A stretch of 64,000 bases of DNA from Nematostella vectensis (Eukaryota; Cnidaria; Anthozoa; Actiniaria; Edwardsiidae): the NCBI RefSeq assembly GCF_932526225.1, contig NC_064040.1, forward strand, positions 7,351,181-7,415,180. The letters run 5' to 3'. Positions 1 through 13,200 of the stretch are shown piece after piece (positions within the stretch are counted from its first letter, which is position 1; every line of letters starts with the position of its first letter). The notes beneath the pieces were generated by a model. That model was not told the origin of the DNA, ran no database searches, and saw only the letters and a list, made by a program, of their open reading frames with translations. Both the position numbers and the translations under genes were made by a program.

Positions 1-59
1 CAATATGTGACGACTCTCGTGAAAACGTACCTTAGAGCTTTTCAATTCCGCAAATTAAC

Positions 60-215
60 CTGCGAAATGGGCGCAAGAGTTCTGCAAAACAGGCGCGAGC
101 ATTCCGCGAAATAAGCGCAAGCATTCCGTTTTCAGCGAGATAGGCATGAGTGTTCCGCGAGATAGGCGTGAGCGTTCCGCGAGTCAGGCGCGAGCTTTTG
201 CAAAACGGGTCGCGA
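60..215. repeat. Subterminal GCGCGAGC-TTCCG repeats, left side
   Basis: Degenerate tandem units of about 20-30 bp with the core GGCGCGAGCATTCCGCGA. They match the set near the right end of the same element (775-960). Short ORFs across them are low-complexity translations of the repeat and are not genes. Confidence 0.6.
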
Positions 216-382
216 GCACATAACGTAACAATCAGCAAAAGGGCTGAATCTTTCGATTTTCAAAGTCGGTGAAACGCGATAGACATCTACTGAGGTCTAT
301 ACGTTAGAAAAAGCCTCTCTTAGGATAGAAGTAAACACAATAATGCAAGTATTTGAGTTTGGTTTCGTTGAGATCTCGAGTG

Positions 383-455
383 CTAGCAAGGGAATCGAAC
401 GGCAAAGTCGCTACGATGCTACATCAAGACAATAGCGCTATAACCAATCCCCTCT
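383..455 (-). other. tRNA-like (SINE-head or tRNA-relic) sequence
   Basis: On the minus strand there is a B-box-like GTTCGATTCCC (plus 390-400), about 50 bp downstream of an A-box-like GGTTATAGCGC. The spacing is roughly right for a pol III internal promoter. I could not fold a convincing acceptor stem, so this is more likely a tRNA-derived SINE head or relic than a working tRNA. Confidence 0.25.
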
Positions 456-774
456 TGAGGGATAGCTTGATATCGACTCCGAAAGTTTGACATCAGTCCG
501 AAGATGTTTCGCTCGAAGCCTTGGTTGGTTCGCTAGAAGCCATGGTTTAAATGTATAGAATCATAAATAAAATTCGAGAGCGAGTACGATCTGTGAATGT
601 TTGTCAAGGTGCTTGGATACTCTTCTAAAAAAGCCATAACAACACAAATTCTAGATAAAACCGTTGCTCCGTGCTGCGTAAAAAAAATCGTCCTTTCAAA
701 AAATCGGAGCTGACTAAGGATCAACTTGCTGGTCGCTATTCCGTGTTGTTTATAAGATACAACCCGCGAGTTGT

Positions 775-960
775 GTTTAGCAAGTCGCGAGACTTCCCGT
801 TGTCAAGGCGCGAGCATTCCGAGAGATAGGCGGGAGCTTTCCGTTATTTAGGCGCGAGCGTTCCACGAGCTTTCCGTTATTAAGGCGCGAGCATTCCAAG
901 AGAAAAGCACGAGAAGGCTGGGAGCTTTCCGCGAAACGGGCGCGAGTTTGGCCAAACTCG
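775..960. repeat. Subterminal GCGCGAGC-TTCCG repeats, right side
   Basis: Same degenerate unit as at 60-215. Subterminal repeats at both ends are common binding sites for transposases of cut-and-paste elements (known for several superfamilies); that role here is inferred. Confidence 0.55.
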
Positions 961-1005
961 CGGAAAACACTAAGGTACGTTTTCGCGTGAGTCGTCACAT
1001 ATTCA

Positions 1006-2601
1006 TACCTTTCAATAGGCTTATTTTCCAAACAAAAAAAACAGCACTTAATATTTTTAGACTTTAAGTCATACTAATGGCATCCATTATCTTAATCATT
1101 AAAAATAAAAACACCGAACACAACTATTTGGATATTTACAACCACTGTAAGCATTAATACAACATTATTCAACAGCTGTTTATATAAAAAAATATCATGA
1201 AATCAATTTCAATTATACAGTTTAGCCTCGATGGCTAGCTGTGTAAGCAGGGCTTTTTTCACGTTTCCTTTTCTTTCTCGATCCGGATGAACAAATTTGT
1301 AATATGCGAAACACATCTCAAAAGTCCTAGAGGCAAGTTCTTGAGCATATCCCTAGCTAACACGACATCTTTTTGACAAGTTTATGCAGTTTAAGGATTA
1401 TAGCAAAGAGAATTCTTCCTTTGCCAAAACAAAAACATGGCTCGGTACTCCGTCTCTATATATCGTTATTAATCTTTCTTTCTTTCAATTTTTAAGCTGG
1501 GGATTGTTGGAATACTGCAACAACTAAATCAAGATTGCCTGAGGAAGCTGATACCTAGTGCAGGATAAAATGCTGAATCTCCATAAGTATCCACAAAGAT
1601 TTCCACATACAAAAACTTCCAGAATTTAAAAAAAAAATTAAAGCCTGAGACAGACAGCCTAGGCCTAATAATTAAACCCCCCTCTGCCCCCCCCCAAAAT
1701 GATGTTTCCCCCTGACGACATCTGGTTTGGGTGCTTTAACATATTTTGTACACTTGAATAGAACTATTTACATTGTCTATAATACTAGAACTGCAAAAAG
1801 TATTTAACAATTTAGTTTTATCCACATAAACTCCAGATCTATTTGTTATTAACATTAGGAGAATAACAAAAACAAGAGTTTCTCGTTGAGTTGAGGAAAA
1901 TTCATACAATTGTGGAAATAACAATTACTCTTAAACAATACTTGCTTCTCAAGTACTTTACGGATTTGAATTGCAAGTGCTACCTCTTTTAATTTTCATG
2001 TGAAGTACAACACTAAAATTGACCTTTAAACAAAGTAAAAATAGTATCAGTTTTGAATACGTCAACCGAACAAATATCTTTAGAATAATTTTTCCTCAAT
2101 TGTCAGAATCATAGAATCACTATAGCGTCACCCGCGCCAGACAGTAGAATTATTTCCGTTCTGTAAATGCTATTACAGATGGAAAGCCTTTGAAAGGGGC
2201 AAATTTGATGAAATAGGGCAATTTGGAAATTTAATTAGAGATTAGGGGGAATCTAGAACACCTGAATTAGAATGTTGCTGTTCTCCCAAAAAATTAGAAC
2301 TGTATCGGTTGATGACATCACATTCGCGCGTGCTAAATTTACAAATTTCTCAGCTCAGACGAGAAGCCAAAAAAAACCTTTTATTTTATTTATATGAGAC
2401 AACCATGGCAGGAATTTTCTTTGCGTTATCTCAGCACAGGCTTGGGTCCTCGAGGGTTTAGAATGAGTTAACTTTTCAATATTGTTGTTTCAAAAGAGGG
2501 ACGTGGACCTAAGTCCTAGGCTTACGCCGGCGAATCTAAACCACGGAAATTACCCATAAAAACAAGCCAACCCAAGCAAAACCCTTTGTATAAGTACTCA
2601 C
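1006..2601. other. AT-rich intron or intergenic DNA, no confident gene
   Basis: AT-rich with homopolymer runs (for example C/A tracts near 1,678-1,698). If the exon at 2,602-2,710 is real, this stretch is its first intron on the minus strand. A minus-strand 61-bp open segment at 1,555-1,615, with AG before it and GTATCA after it, is a possible exon but its phase does not join the first exon directly. Confidence 0.4.
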
Positions 2602-2710
2602 CATTACATAACTGATCTCTACACAGCCTTGCTTCGGATATAGAATGCGTTATAAGAACGGTGGAAAGAAAGAACAGAGCAAAACATGCTAAGTTCGATC
2701 TCGCCACCAT
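2602..2710 (-). CDS. First coding exon of a secreted or membrane protein (partial)
   Basis: The ATG at 2,710 opens 36 codons that form a textbook signal peptide: a short basic start (MVARSN), a hydrophobic core rich in Phe/Leu, then a polar stretch ending RLCRDQLCN. The exon stops at a consensus donor (G|GTGAGT, plus 2,596-2,601 reversed), in phase 1. The two closely spaced Leu-Cys pairs after the signal peptide faintly recall the start of the secreted SH3-like domain of the MIA/TANGO1 family, but one exon is not enough to assign it. The rest of the gene would lie leftward, in or beyond 1-2,600. The upstream 130 bp is CpG-rich and has a diverged copy elsewhere in the window. Confidence 0.5.
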
Positions 2711-2720
2711 CTTGCATTCT

Positions 2721-2850
2721 GCTTGTGCCAAGTGTACGCATGCGCGGAAGTATTGTTACGTCGGTGACGTGTCGTTTAGAACTCGACATTAGAACACTGT
2801 GCTATGGTAACATAGTTTTCGCCAGGGGAATTCTAATGCTTGTTCTAACT
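2721..2850 (-). promoter_or_regulatory. CpG-rich upstream region of the 2.6-kb exon (duplicated at 16.46 kb)
   Basis: This 130-bp segment sits just 5' of the start codon at 2,710 on the minus strand and contains nine CpGs in an otherwise CpG-poor neighbourhood, including GCATGCGCGG and a CRE-like GGTGACGTG. Position and composition suggest a promoter or 5' UTR. A copy of the same length lies at 16,457-16,586. Confidence 0.45.
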
Positions 2851-2860
2851 TTAACGTCCC

Positions 2861-3900
2861 CACTCCGGAAATGATAATTCTCTATTCATTTTTTTATCTA
2901 ATACTTGCTAGCGCAGGCTTTAAAGTAATTATTTTCGAGGCACGGTGGGTGTACACTTTTCCTTTCGAGGGCTTCCTGAGTAGTGGAGTCTAAAACTTTT
3001 CTACTCTCTAAAAGACTAAGGTATTGAATGAATTTCAAAAGATTGAAGGGTAAAAAAAGGCTTACTTACGCAGGAATAGACTAGAGCGTTGGTTAGCATG
3101 GCAGTAGAAAAAATGTCTTTTAAAGCGTGCTCTGAGATAAATCGTTCTTATCGTTGAAACGGGCGTTCACTCCAACTACAAAATAGTAATAAAATAGAAG
3201 CTTGGTAACAAAAAATAATTGGATTTCACGTACAAAAATGTCTAGAAAGAAGCAACCTTGTTTGGGGTGGTCCCCAACGACTAAAAGACCAGATCAAGAG
3301 AGATCTCTTGACCAGATGTATGTGTGAGGGTGGGGCATTTAGTAAACTGGAGCATAAAAGAGCATAACACCATTTAACCCTGTTTTCAGTGTCTTCTTTT
3401 CGAATAAAATACCAAAAGTCATGTTCGTTTTATAATCTGGACAAATAAAAAAGGGGAAACACGACGAAGAAGCATGGACTTAACGGAAGACGGGAACGAA
3501 TTTGCAGATGGATACAGACAGGTACGCAAAAGAGCGTAAGAGGGTAGATCAGTGGGGATTTACTGGTGAACAGACGCCGGAAAGCGAAATTTGTTCCCTC
3601 TTAGTCAGTCAGAAAAATATAAAATATTTTATGTTGAGGTACATATACTTTACAAGATTTTATAAACATATCTACAACCTTAAAATAGTCTGCAGAATCT
3701 TGTTTTTATAAGTTAAGATCGTGAAATGGTGTAAAATTCATTAAGATAAGTGAAAACTTTGTCTATCCGTTTAGCAAGTGTTGTCTATTGTGAATAAATT
3801 AGATGTCCTTTAAAATTCGCATTGTGTCTCTAATGGCTTTCGTACCAGTGTCACACTTCTAGTGATTCGGAGACTCTCCTTATCATATATTCCTTGCAAT
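2861..3900. other. Intergenic, no confident gene
   Basis: AT-rich DNA between the 2.7-kb promoter and the AIDA 3' end. A plus-strand ATG at 3,475 opens 16 codons before a possible donor (CAG|GTACGC), but no further exon or homology supports a gene. Confidence 0.4.
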
Positions 3901-3909
3901 AATTTAATA

Positions 3910-4095
3910 GTTTCCCATGATTCATTTTGGTTAATCCCATGATGCTCCTCATGACAAATCACATGACACATTACAAGTATCCCATGATGCTCCTCATGAC
4001 GAATAAAATAACAAGTATCCCATGATTCATTCTGGTTTCAATCCCATGATGCTCCTCATGACGAATCACATGACGCTTACTGTAACAAGTATCCT
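3910..4095. repeat. Degenerate direct repeats built on CCCATGATGCTCCTCATGAC
   Basis: Two related blocks, CCCATGATTCATT[C/T]TGGTT and CCCATGATGCTCCTCATGAC, alternate two to three times, separated by CACATGAC and AACAAGTAT segments. They lie just downstream of the AIDA stop codon, probably in the 3' UTR or beyond. No coding content is seen. Confidence 0.6.
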
Positions 4096-4264
4096 GTCAT
4101 CTTTGATCGGTGACGTTCCGTGAATTCCGTATCGTGTATCCGAGAGACCTAGCACTTCACCCTTTCCTCAGTTTCTCAGTCTATGGCTGGATAATATGTG
4201 TCCCTCTATCCATCCATCGTGGTTAACAAGAGCAAAAGTAATTTTCTTATGTGCAGACGTCTGT

Positions 4265-7200
4265 CTATTCATCGTGGATAGTTAGCGTCAAATGAAGATA
4301 TAAAGGTTTTGAAGTCAATAAATTCAACTTTTTGCGCCGAAAATCGGTTGGCTTCTGATATCTGAAATAAAAGGATAGGAGTTGTTCAAGATTCAAAGTG
4401 AACAACAAGAGAGAAAAAGGGTATTGGGAGGGGGCCACTCTGAGGGAAGTTCTAGGGGAGTAGACAGTTTTGGCTAGCACGTAGGGGGTTGTTTAGAGAA
4501 AAACGCAGGGTGTGGTCCAGAGTAGTAATTCACTGAGCACGGGTCAATAAAGTTCAATCGGCTCAGGTAGTAGGCCACTGAACCCATCGAGAAACTTTTT
4601 CTATCCAGTTCCACACACAAAATGAACCATCTTCTTAACCACCAACAAAGGGGTCAAACGAATAACACAAAATGAACCATCTTCTTAACCACCAACAAAG
4701 GGGTCAAACGAATAACACAAAATGAACCATCTTCTTAACCACCAACAAAGGGGTCAAACGAATAACACAAAATGAACCATCTTCTTAACCACCAACAAAG
4801 GGGTCAAACGAATAACACAAAATGAACCATCTTCTTAACCACCAACAAAGGGGTCAAACTAATAACACATAAAATAAACCATCTTCTTAACCACCAACAA
4901 AGGGGTCAAACGAATAACACATAAAATGAACCATCTTCTTAACCACCAACAAAGGGGTCAAACGAATAACACATAAAATGAACCATCTTCTTAACCACCA
5001 ACAAAGGGGTCAAACGAATAACACATGAAATGAACCATCTTCTTAACCACCAACAAAGGGGTCAAACGAATAACACATAAAATGAACCATCTTCTTAACC
5101 ACCAACAAAGGGGTCAAACGAATAACACATAAAATGAACCATCTTCTTAACCACCAACAAAGGGGTCAAACGAATAACACATAAAATGAACCATCTTCTT
5201 ATCCACCAACAAAGGGGTCAAACGAATAACACATAAAATGAACCATCTTCTTATCCACCAACAAAGGGGTCAAACGAATAACACATAAAATGAACCATCT
5301 TCTTAACCACCAACAAAGGGGTCAAACGAATAACACATGAAATGAACCATCTTCTTAACCACCAACAAAGGAATCAAACGAATAACACATAAAATGAACC
5401 ATCTTCTTAACCACCAACAAAGGAATCAAACGAATAACACATAAAATGAACCATCTTCTTAACCACCAACAAAGGAATCAAACGAATAACACATAAAATG
5501 AACCATCTTCTTAACCACCAACAAAGGGGTCAAACGAATAACACATAAAATGAACCATCTTCTTATCCACCAACAAAGGGGTCAAACGAATAACACATAA
5601 AATGAACCATCTTCTTATCCACCAACAAAGGGGTCAAACGAATAACACATAAAATGAACCATCTTCTTAACCACCAACAAAGGGGTCAAACGAATAACAC
5701 ATGAAATGAACCATCTTCTTAACCACCAACAACGGGGTCAAACGAATAACACATAAAATGAACCATCTTCTTAACCATCAACAAAGGGTTCAAACGAATA
5801 ACACATAAAATGAACCATCTTCTTAACCACCAACAACGGGGTCAAACTAATAACACATAAAATGAACCATCTTCTTAACCACCAACAAAGGGGTCAAACG
5901 AATAACACATAAAATGAACCATCTTCTTAACCACCAACAAAGGGGTCAAACGAATAACACATAAAATGAACCATCTTCTTAACCACCAACAAAGGGGTCA
6001 AACGAATAACACATACAATGAACCATCTTCTTAACCACCAACAAAGGGGTCAAACGAATAACACATAAAATGAACCATCTTCTTAACCACCAACAAAGGG
6101 GTCAAACGAATAACACATAAAATGAACCATCTTCTTAACCACCAACAACGGGGTCAAACGAATAACACATGAAATGAACCATCTTCTTAACCACCAACAA
6201 AGGGGTCAAACGAATAACACATAAAATGAACCATCTTCTTAACCACCAACAAAGAGGTCAAACGAATAACACATAAAATGAACCATCTTCTTAACCACCA
6301 ACAACGGGGTCAAACGAATAACACATAAAATGAACCATCTTCTTAACCACCAACAAAGGGTTCAAACGAATAACACATAAAATGAACCATCTTCTTAACC
6401 ACCAACAAAGGGGTCAAACGAATAACACATAAAATGAACCATCTTCTTAACCACCAACAAAGAGGTCAAACGAATAACACATAAAATGAACCATCTTCTT
6501 AACCACCAACAAAGGGGTCAAACGAATAACACATAAAATGAACCATCTTCTTAACCACCAACAAATGGGTCAAACGAATAACACATAAAATGAACCATCT
6601 TCTTAACCACCAACAACGGGGTCAAACGAATAACACATAAAATGAACCATCTTCTTAACCACCAACAACGGGGTCAAACTAATAACACATAAAATGAACC
6701 ATCTTCTTAACCACCAACAAAGGGGTCAAACGAATAACACATAAAATGAACCATCTTCTTAACCACCAACAAAGGGGTCAAACGAATAACACATAAAATG
6801 AACCATCTTCTTAACCACCAACAACGGGGTCAAACGAATAACACATAAAATGAACCATCTTCTTAACCACCAACAAAGGGGTCAAACGAATAACACATGA
6901 AATGAACCATCTTCTTAACCACCAACAAAGGGGTCAAACGAATAACACATAAAATGAACCATCTTCTTAACCACCAACAAAGGGGTCAAACGAATAACAC
7001 ATAAAATGAACCATCTTCTTAACCACCAAAAAAGGGGTCAAACGAATAACACATAAAATGAACCATCTTCTTAACCACCAACAAAGGAATCAAACGAATA
7101 ACACATAAAATGAACCATCTTCTTAACCACCAAAAAAGGGGTCAAACAAATAACACATAAAATGAACCATCTTCTTAACCACCAACAAAGGAATCAAACG

Positions 7201-10200
7201 AATAACACATAAAATGAACCATCTTCTTAACCACCAACAACGGGGTCAAACGAATAACACATAAAATGAACCATCTTCTTAACCACCAACAAAGGAATCA
7301 AACGAATAACACATAAAATGAACCATCTTCTTAACCACCAACAACGGGGTCAAACTAATAACACATAAAATGAACCATCTTCTTAACCACCAAAAAAGGG
7401 GTCAAACAAATAACACATAAAATGAACCATCTTCTTAACCACCAAAAAAGGGGTCAAACGAATAACACATAAAATGAACCATCTTCTTAACCACCAACAA
7501 AGGAATCAAACGAATAACACATAAAATGAACCATCTTCTTAACCACCAAAAAAGGGGTCAAACAAATAACACATAAAATGAACCATCTTCTTAACCACCA
7601 ACAAAGGAATCAAACGAATAACACATAAAATGAACCATCTTCTTAACCACCAACAACGGGGTCAAACGAATAACACATAAAATGAACCATCTTCTTAACC
7701 ACCAACAAAGGGGTCAAACGAATAACACATAAAATGAACCATCTTCTTAACCACCAACAACGGGGTCAAACGAATAACACATAAAATGAACCATCTTCTT
7801 AACCACCAACAACGGGGTCAAACGAATAACACATAAAATGAACCATCTTCTTAACCACCAACAAAGGGGTCAAACGAATAACACATAAAATGAACCATCT
7901 TCTTAACCACCAACAACGGGGTCAAACGAATAACACATAAAATGAACCATCTTCTTAACCACCAACAAAGGGGTCAAACGAATAACACATAAAATGAACC
8001 ATCTTCTTAACCACCAACAACGGGGTCAAACGAATAACACATAAAATGAACCATCTTCTTAACCACCAACAACGGGGTCAAACGAATAACACATAAAATA
8101 AACCATCTTCTTAACCACCAACAAAGGGGTCAAACGAATAACACATAAAATGAACCATCTTCTTAACCACCAACAAAGGGGTCAAACGAATAACATAAAA
8201 TGAACCATCTCCTTAACCACCAGCAAAGGGGTCAAACGAATAACACAAAATGAACCATCTTCTTATCCACCAACAACGGGGTCAAACTAATAACACATAA
8301 AATGAACCATCTTCTTAACCACCAGCAAAGGGGTCAAACGAATAACACAAAATGAACCATCTTCTTATCCACCAACAAAGGGGTCAAACGAATAACACAA
8401 AATGAACCATCTTCTTAACCACCAACAAAGGGGTCAAACGAATAACACATAAAATGAACCATCTTCTTAACCACCAACAACGGGGTCAAACTAATAACAC
8501 ATAAAATGAACCATCTTCTTAACCACCAAAAAAGGGGTCAAACAAATAACACATAAAATGAACCATCTTCTTAACCACCAACAAAGGGGTCAAACGAAGT
8601 CGAACTTATCACATGATCAGGGTGGGGTTCAGGTGCATCCCAACTTCCCCCCCCCCCCCGCCCCCCCCCCCCCCCCACACACACACACACACACCACAGA
8701 ACAATCACAGGATAAAAAAGGTATTTTCTTATTGAAGAATGGCAATATTTTTACTTGCACACCCCCTGAGCACATCATGGCACAAGAAGCAGGGCCGTAG
8801 CAGGGGGTGGGGCACTGGGCCCAATGTTATCAAAAATTATAAGGAAATGACCAGTAGGGGAGTGTCTGTGCCCCCCCCCCCAATATTTTCTTACTGTTTC
8901 TGTATTGTGCCCCCCCCCCCCCCAATCTTACATGGCCTGCTACAACTCTGAGAAGTAAAGGTAAATGAAATGGAAATACTTTCCCTCTTTTACTTGCTAT
9001 GCCATCCTGCTTGTAATGCAGTTATTGTATGGTGATTTTGAGTGTTATTGTATGGTGTTAATGTTATTGTATTGGTGTTGCTGTTATCACTATACTCACA
9101 GTTCTATGCAAGCAGGCCCGGATCGAATCTCATCTTGTTCCATAAACCCAAAGCATTTTGTGCTTATGATGTTTTTCTTGGGCTTGTAATGCTTGAATTC
9201 GAAAAATACAGCAGTACCTGCAGTCGAAATATACATTTAATACATTCAAAGAATGCATTTGATCTTTTCATCCTTGAATACAGATTTTATTACAGGAAAC
9301 TTTTCTCACCTTTAGGAAATTTTTCAATGTGTTTCTGTATCTCTACTTCAATACCAAACACGACATAACTCCCCTCCTTGCGATTAGAAACAGGAGTATC
9401 CTGGGAGGAAGCCACCACTACACAGTCACTGTCTAAAGGGGAAGGATACATTCAATTTAGACATACCACATCATCAATATTTTTAAGGGGTACTGATCGG
9501 AGCGGATACGCTATCAAGGCTTTCATTTTTCATCTCTCAGAGAAGGAAGCTTAATGGAGAGTAGGGTGCGCAGGGTCCGGGTGCACATACCCTTGGCGGC
9601 CAAAAAATGGGTCATTTCTTATTTTAAGGAATCTTCAAATACTAGGCTTTTTCCATGATACCTATGACTGTACCCCCATGCCAAAATTTAGCATGTCATC
9701 ACTTTATACAGGCATCAAAGGATCCTCATCCTCATTGGTACTAGCAGCACTTGAGCAGGTGCGTATACAGGGGGGTGCATGCATGCACCCCCCCTTGGCT
9801 GCCAAAAAGTGGGTCATTTCTTATTAAAGAATCTTCAAATTGTATGCTTTTTCCATATGATTCCTATGTCTGCGCACCCTCCCCCCCACCTCAGCAAATC
9901 CTGGGTACGCTCCTGCTTGGGGGAGGGGAGAGGACTAACTAGACTTTTTACGGCACATGCCTAAAACACAGGCACAGTCGCTAAAACCTAGGCTATATTG
10001 TTCAGGGGTTTCATTTAGTTTTAGGGTAGGAACTAGAGCTTGATAAGTATGGGGTGGAAGTTATTTTATTAGTTCAAATAAAACTTAAATCAACTTTTTT
10101 TTAAAAGTAGCTCGGTGGAAAAAAGCTGGTGGTACTGCATGCCGCCAGGGCCTAATAAAACCCCTGTTGTAATGAACAGGGCAAAATCACAAAGATAAAT

Positions 10201-13200
10201 TCCTGTTACATTTGACATTACATTCTTGAGTATGTTTGAAGTATTTAACCACTGACCCTGTATCACCCATAAATGTTATAACACCCATAAATGTTTTAAC
10301 AACCATAAACGCCCATAAATGTAATAAACAGTCAACCATAAATGTAAGAACGCGCCGCCCATAAATGTTATAAACCACGTTAACCATAAATGCATATATT
10401 TATTATTTTTTAGCCTTGTAGTGGGTCTGTAGCACCCATAAATGTAATAACACCCATAAATGTTATAACAACCATAAATGTAATAAACAGTCAACCATAA
10501 ATGTAAGAACACGTCGCCCATAAATGTTATAAACCACGTTAACCATAAATGTAAAAACACATCGCCCATAAATGTAATAAACAGTTAACCATAAATGTAA
10601 GAACACATCGCCCATAAATGTTATAAACCACGCTAACCATAAATGTAATAACACCTCGCCCATAAATGTTATAACTTATAATTTTGACTCATAGAAACAA
10701 AATTAGACAACCAAACTTGGCAGATGTCATGTAAGTGTCAAGGGGGGTGCAACGATATGTCAACTGAGAATGACGTCATCAATAACGTCACTAAAAACGG
10801 CAATACTCATATCTCATCATAGAAACAACATAAGGCAGTCTAACTTGGCACATGTCATTTAGATGTCAAGGGGGTGCAACGATATGTCAACTGAGTATGA
10901 CGTCATTGATGACGTTACTAAAAATGGCAATACTCATACCTCTTCATAGAAACATAAGGCGGTCTAACTTGGCAGATGTCATGTAGGCGTCAAGGGGGTG
11001 CAAAGATATGTCACCTGGGCATGACATAATCGATGACGTCACTAAAAATGGCAATACTCATATCTCATCATTGAACATCATAAAGCGGTCTATCTTGGCA
11101 GATGTCATGTAGATGTCAAGGGGGTGCAACGATATGTCATCTGGGCATGACGTCATCGATGACGTCACTAAAAACAGCAATACTCATATCTCATAATTGA
11201 AACATCATAAGGCGGTCTAACTTGGCAGATGTCATGTAGGTGTCAAGGGGGATGCAACGATATGGTGCCTCGACACGACGTCATCGATGATGTCATCAAG
11301 AACAGCTGAAAATTCTATGTTTAGAATTCTATGTTATCCAAATTAAACTCATTGTCATTACATGCGACCTCAGCAGATTCAAGATCGTCGTCTGGTTTGG
11401 GATCCTGGGATTAGCACATAGTCAATCAAGGCCTGACGTTGGGGTGATCGAGACCAGCCGTCGCATCCAATGTTAATGGAAGTCAATGGGAAATAGGTTT
11501 CCAAGGAAAATCAAACTACGTTTAGGGCTCTGCAGATAACATATTCCCATACTATGGTTTATGCGCAATTGTGTTAAAGTGTTTCACCTCGGCTTTGTTG
11601 TGCATTAATTCCAGAAAGTATGCACATTCCATCATTATTTCATAGTTCTTATCATAATCCTTATTATTTTTAAAGGAAATAAAACAGTCATTTTTTTTCC
11701 AGTACACACTATGCAGTAGAATAATTCACAACGTCATTCGTGCAGCTCTCGTTGATTGATCTTTCGGTCTAAACAATGAATCGAATACCAAGTTTGCAGG
11801 AAAGCACTGTAAAATTTTGGCAGAAAAAGAACTTGGAGACAACAGATATAGGAAAGCCTTTGAAATCTTTGAGGTACAAGGAGAAATGAAACCTCTCATA
11901 GTCCTGCTGGATCATTCTCTTCAGGGCCCGCGGAGCGGGCGTGATCTTGGTATTGCCAACTCTTTGGCCATAACTGACCGCGGAGCCGCGGCGGCCGGAG
12001 GCCGTCGCCGCGAAGGGCCTACGGCCCGAGCCCCAGTAGGGGGGTTCGGGGGGGTTCTCCCCCCGAGAAAATTTCGAAAAATGGCACTGATTTCCGCTTA
12101 ACTCGAGCACTTTCTGAGGGTTCTAGCGAATCTCGCCGATTTCTGGTATTGCTCGGGCAATACCGGCAATACCGGTTCCGCGGTCCCTGCTCTTGCCGTA
12201 GTTTTCGGTCGCGACTCAGGACTGGGAAGTCACAGTATTTGGGATTCGGGCCACTGTCAAACTAGTTTGTTGACGTTTTCTATTTAGTATTGTGAGAACA
12301 ATGCTGTTTTAATTAGCCTATAGACAATAAAGCCCGAAGTATCAACCGATTAGTTGAATTGTGGTTTATTGTAAAATACATTTCGGGTGATAAGGGCCAC
12401 CATTAGCGTGAGACTAGCAGAATTGGAAAAAAAAGTCTTACAAATCCTCTAAAGGATAGCAGTTGGTAAGAATTGTATACCCTAAAAGATAGGTCGATCG
12501 CCCTGATTACTTTTCTGGAGAGTCCCCCACTGGCTGCCCGCAATTGACTGATATGATTGACTTCTATGCATAATGTTGCAAACCCCCTTCACACCTACTT
12601 GACATCTGTCAAGTTAGACCGCCCAATGATGTTTCTATGATGAGATATGAGTATTGCCATTTTTATTAACGTCATCGTTGATGTCATGTTCAGTTGACAT
12701 ATTGTTGCACCCCCTTGACACCTACATGACATCTACCAAGATAGACCAAACTATTATGTTTCTATGATGAGATATGAGTATTGCCATTTTTATTAACGTC
12801 ATCGTTGATGTCATGTTCAGTTGACATATTGTTGCACCCCCTTGACACCTACATGACATCTACCAAGATAGACCAACTATTATGTTTCTATGATGAGATA
12901 TGAGTATTGCTGTTTTTTAATAACATAATCAATGACGTCATGCTGAGTTGACATATCGTTGCACCCCCTTGACATCTAAATGACATGTGCCAAGTTAGAC
13001 TGCCTTATGTTGTTTCTATGATGAGATATGAGTATTGCCGTTTTTAGTGACGTTATTGATGACGTCATTCTCAGTTGACATATCGTTGCACCCCCCTTGA
13101 CACTTACATGACATCTGCCAAGTTTGGTTGTCTAATTTTGTTTCTATGAGTCAAAATTATAAGTTATAACATTTATGGGTGACGTGTTATTACATTTATG

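Larger units (their letters stand above)
1..1005. mobile_element. TIR-bounded non-autonomous DNA transposon (about 1 kb)
   Basis: The first ~35 bases of the window (AATATGTGACGACTC... GAAAACGTACCTTAG) recur as an inverted copy at about 970-1,003, with three or so differences. Both ends carry subterminal copies of a short motif of the type GCGCGAGC[A/G]TTCCG (about 60-215 and 775-960). No transposase ORF is visible, so this looks like a non-autonomous foldback or MITE-like element. The left boundary coincides with the window edge, so its flank and target-site duplication cannot be read. Confidence 0.65.

Noticed and set aside
1555..1615. Second exon (VEIFVDTYGDSAFYPALG) of the 2.6-kb signal-peptide gene
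   Set aside because: Splice borders exist, but it needs phase 0 while exon 1 ends in phase 1, and the acceptor is weak. Not listed as a feature.
3475..3522. Plus-strand first exon MDLTEDGNEFADGYRQ
   Set aside because: A donor follows, but no second exon, promoter or homology is seen, and it would run into the AIDA gene.
4619..8598. CRISPR-like regular array
   Set aside because: Units are contiguous with no unique spacers, and the context is an animal gene intron. It is a minisatellite.
10187..10663. Tyr/Leu-rich ORFs in CATAAATG repeats
   Set aside because: Low-complexity translations of the foldback arm repeats in three frames.
11769..12110. Opposing ORFs through the GC-rich block
   Set aside because: Both frames exist because the GC-rich palindromes lack stops. 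No protein-like features or splice context.
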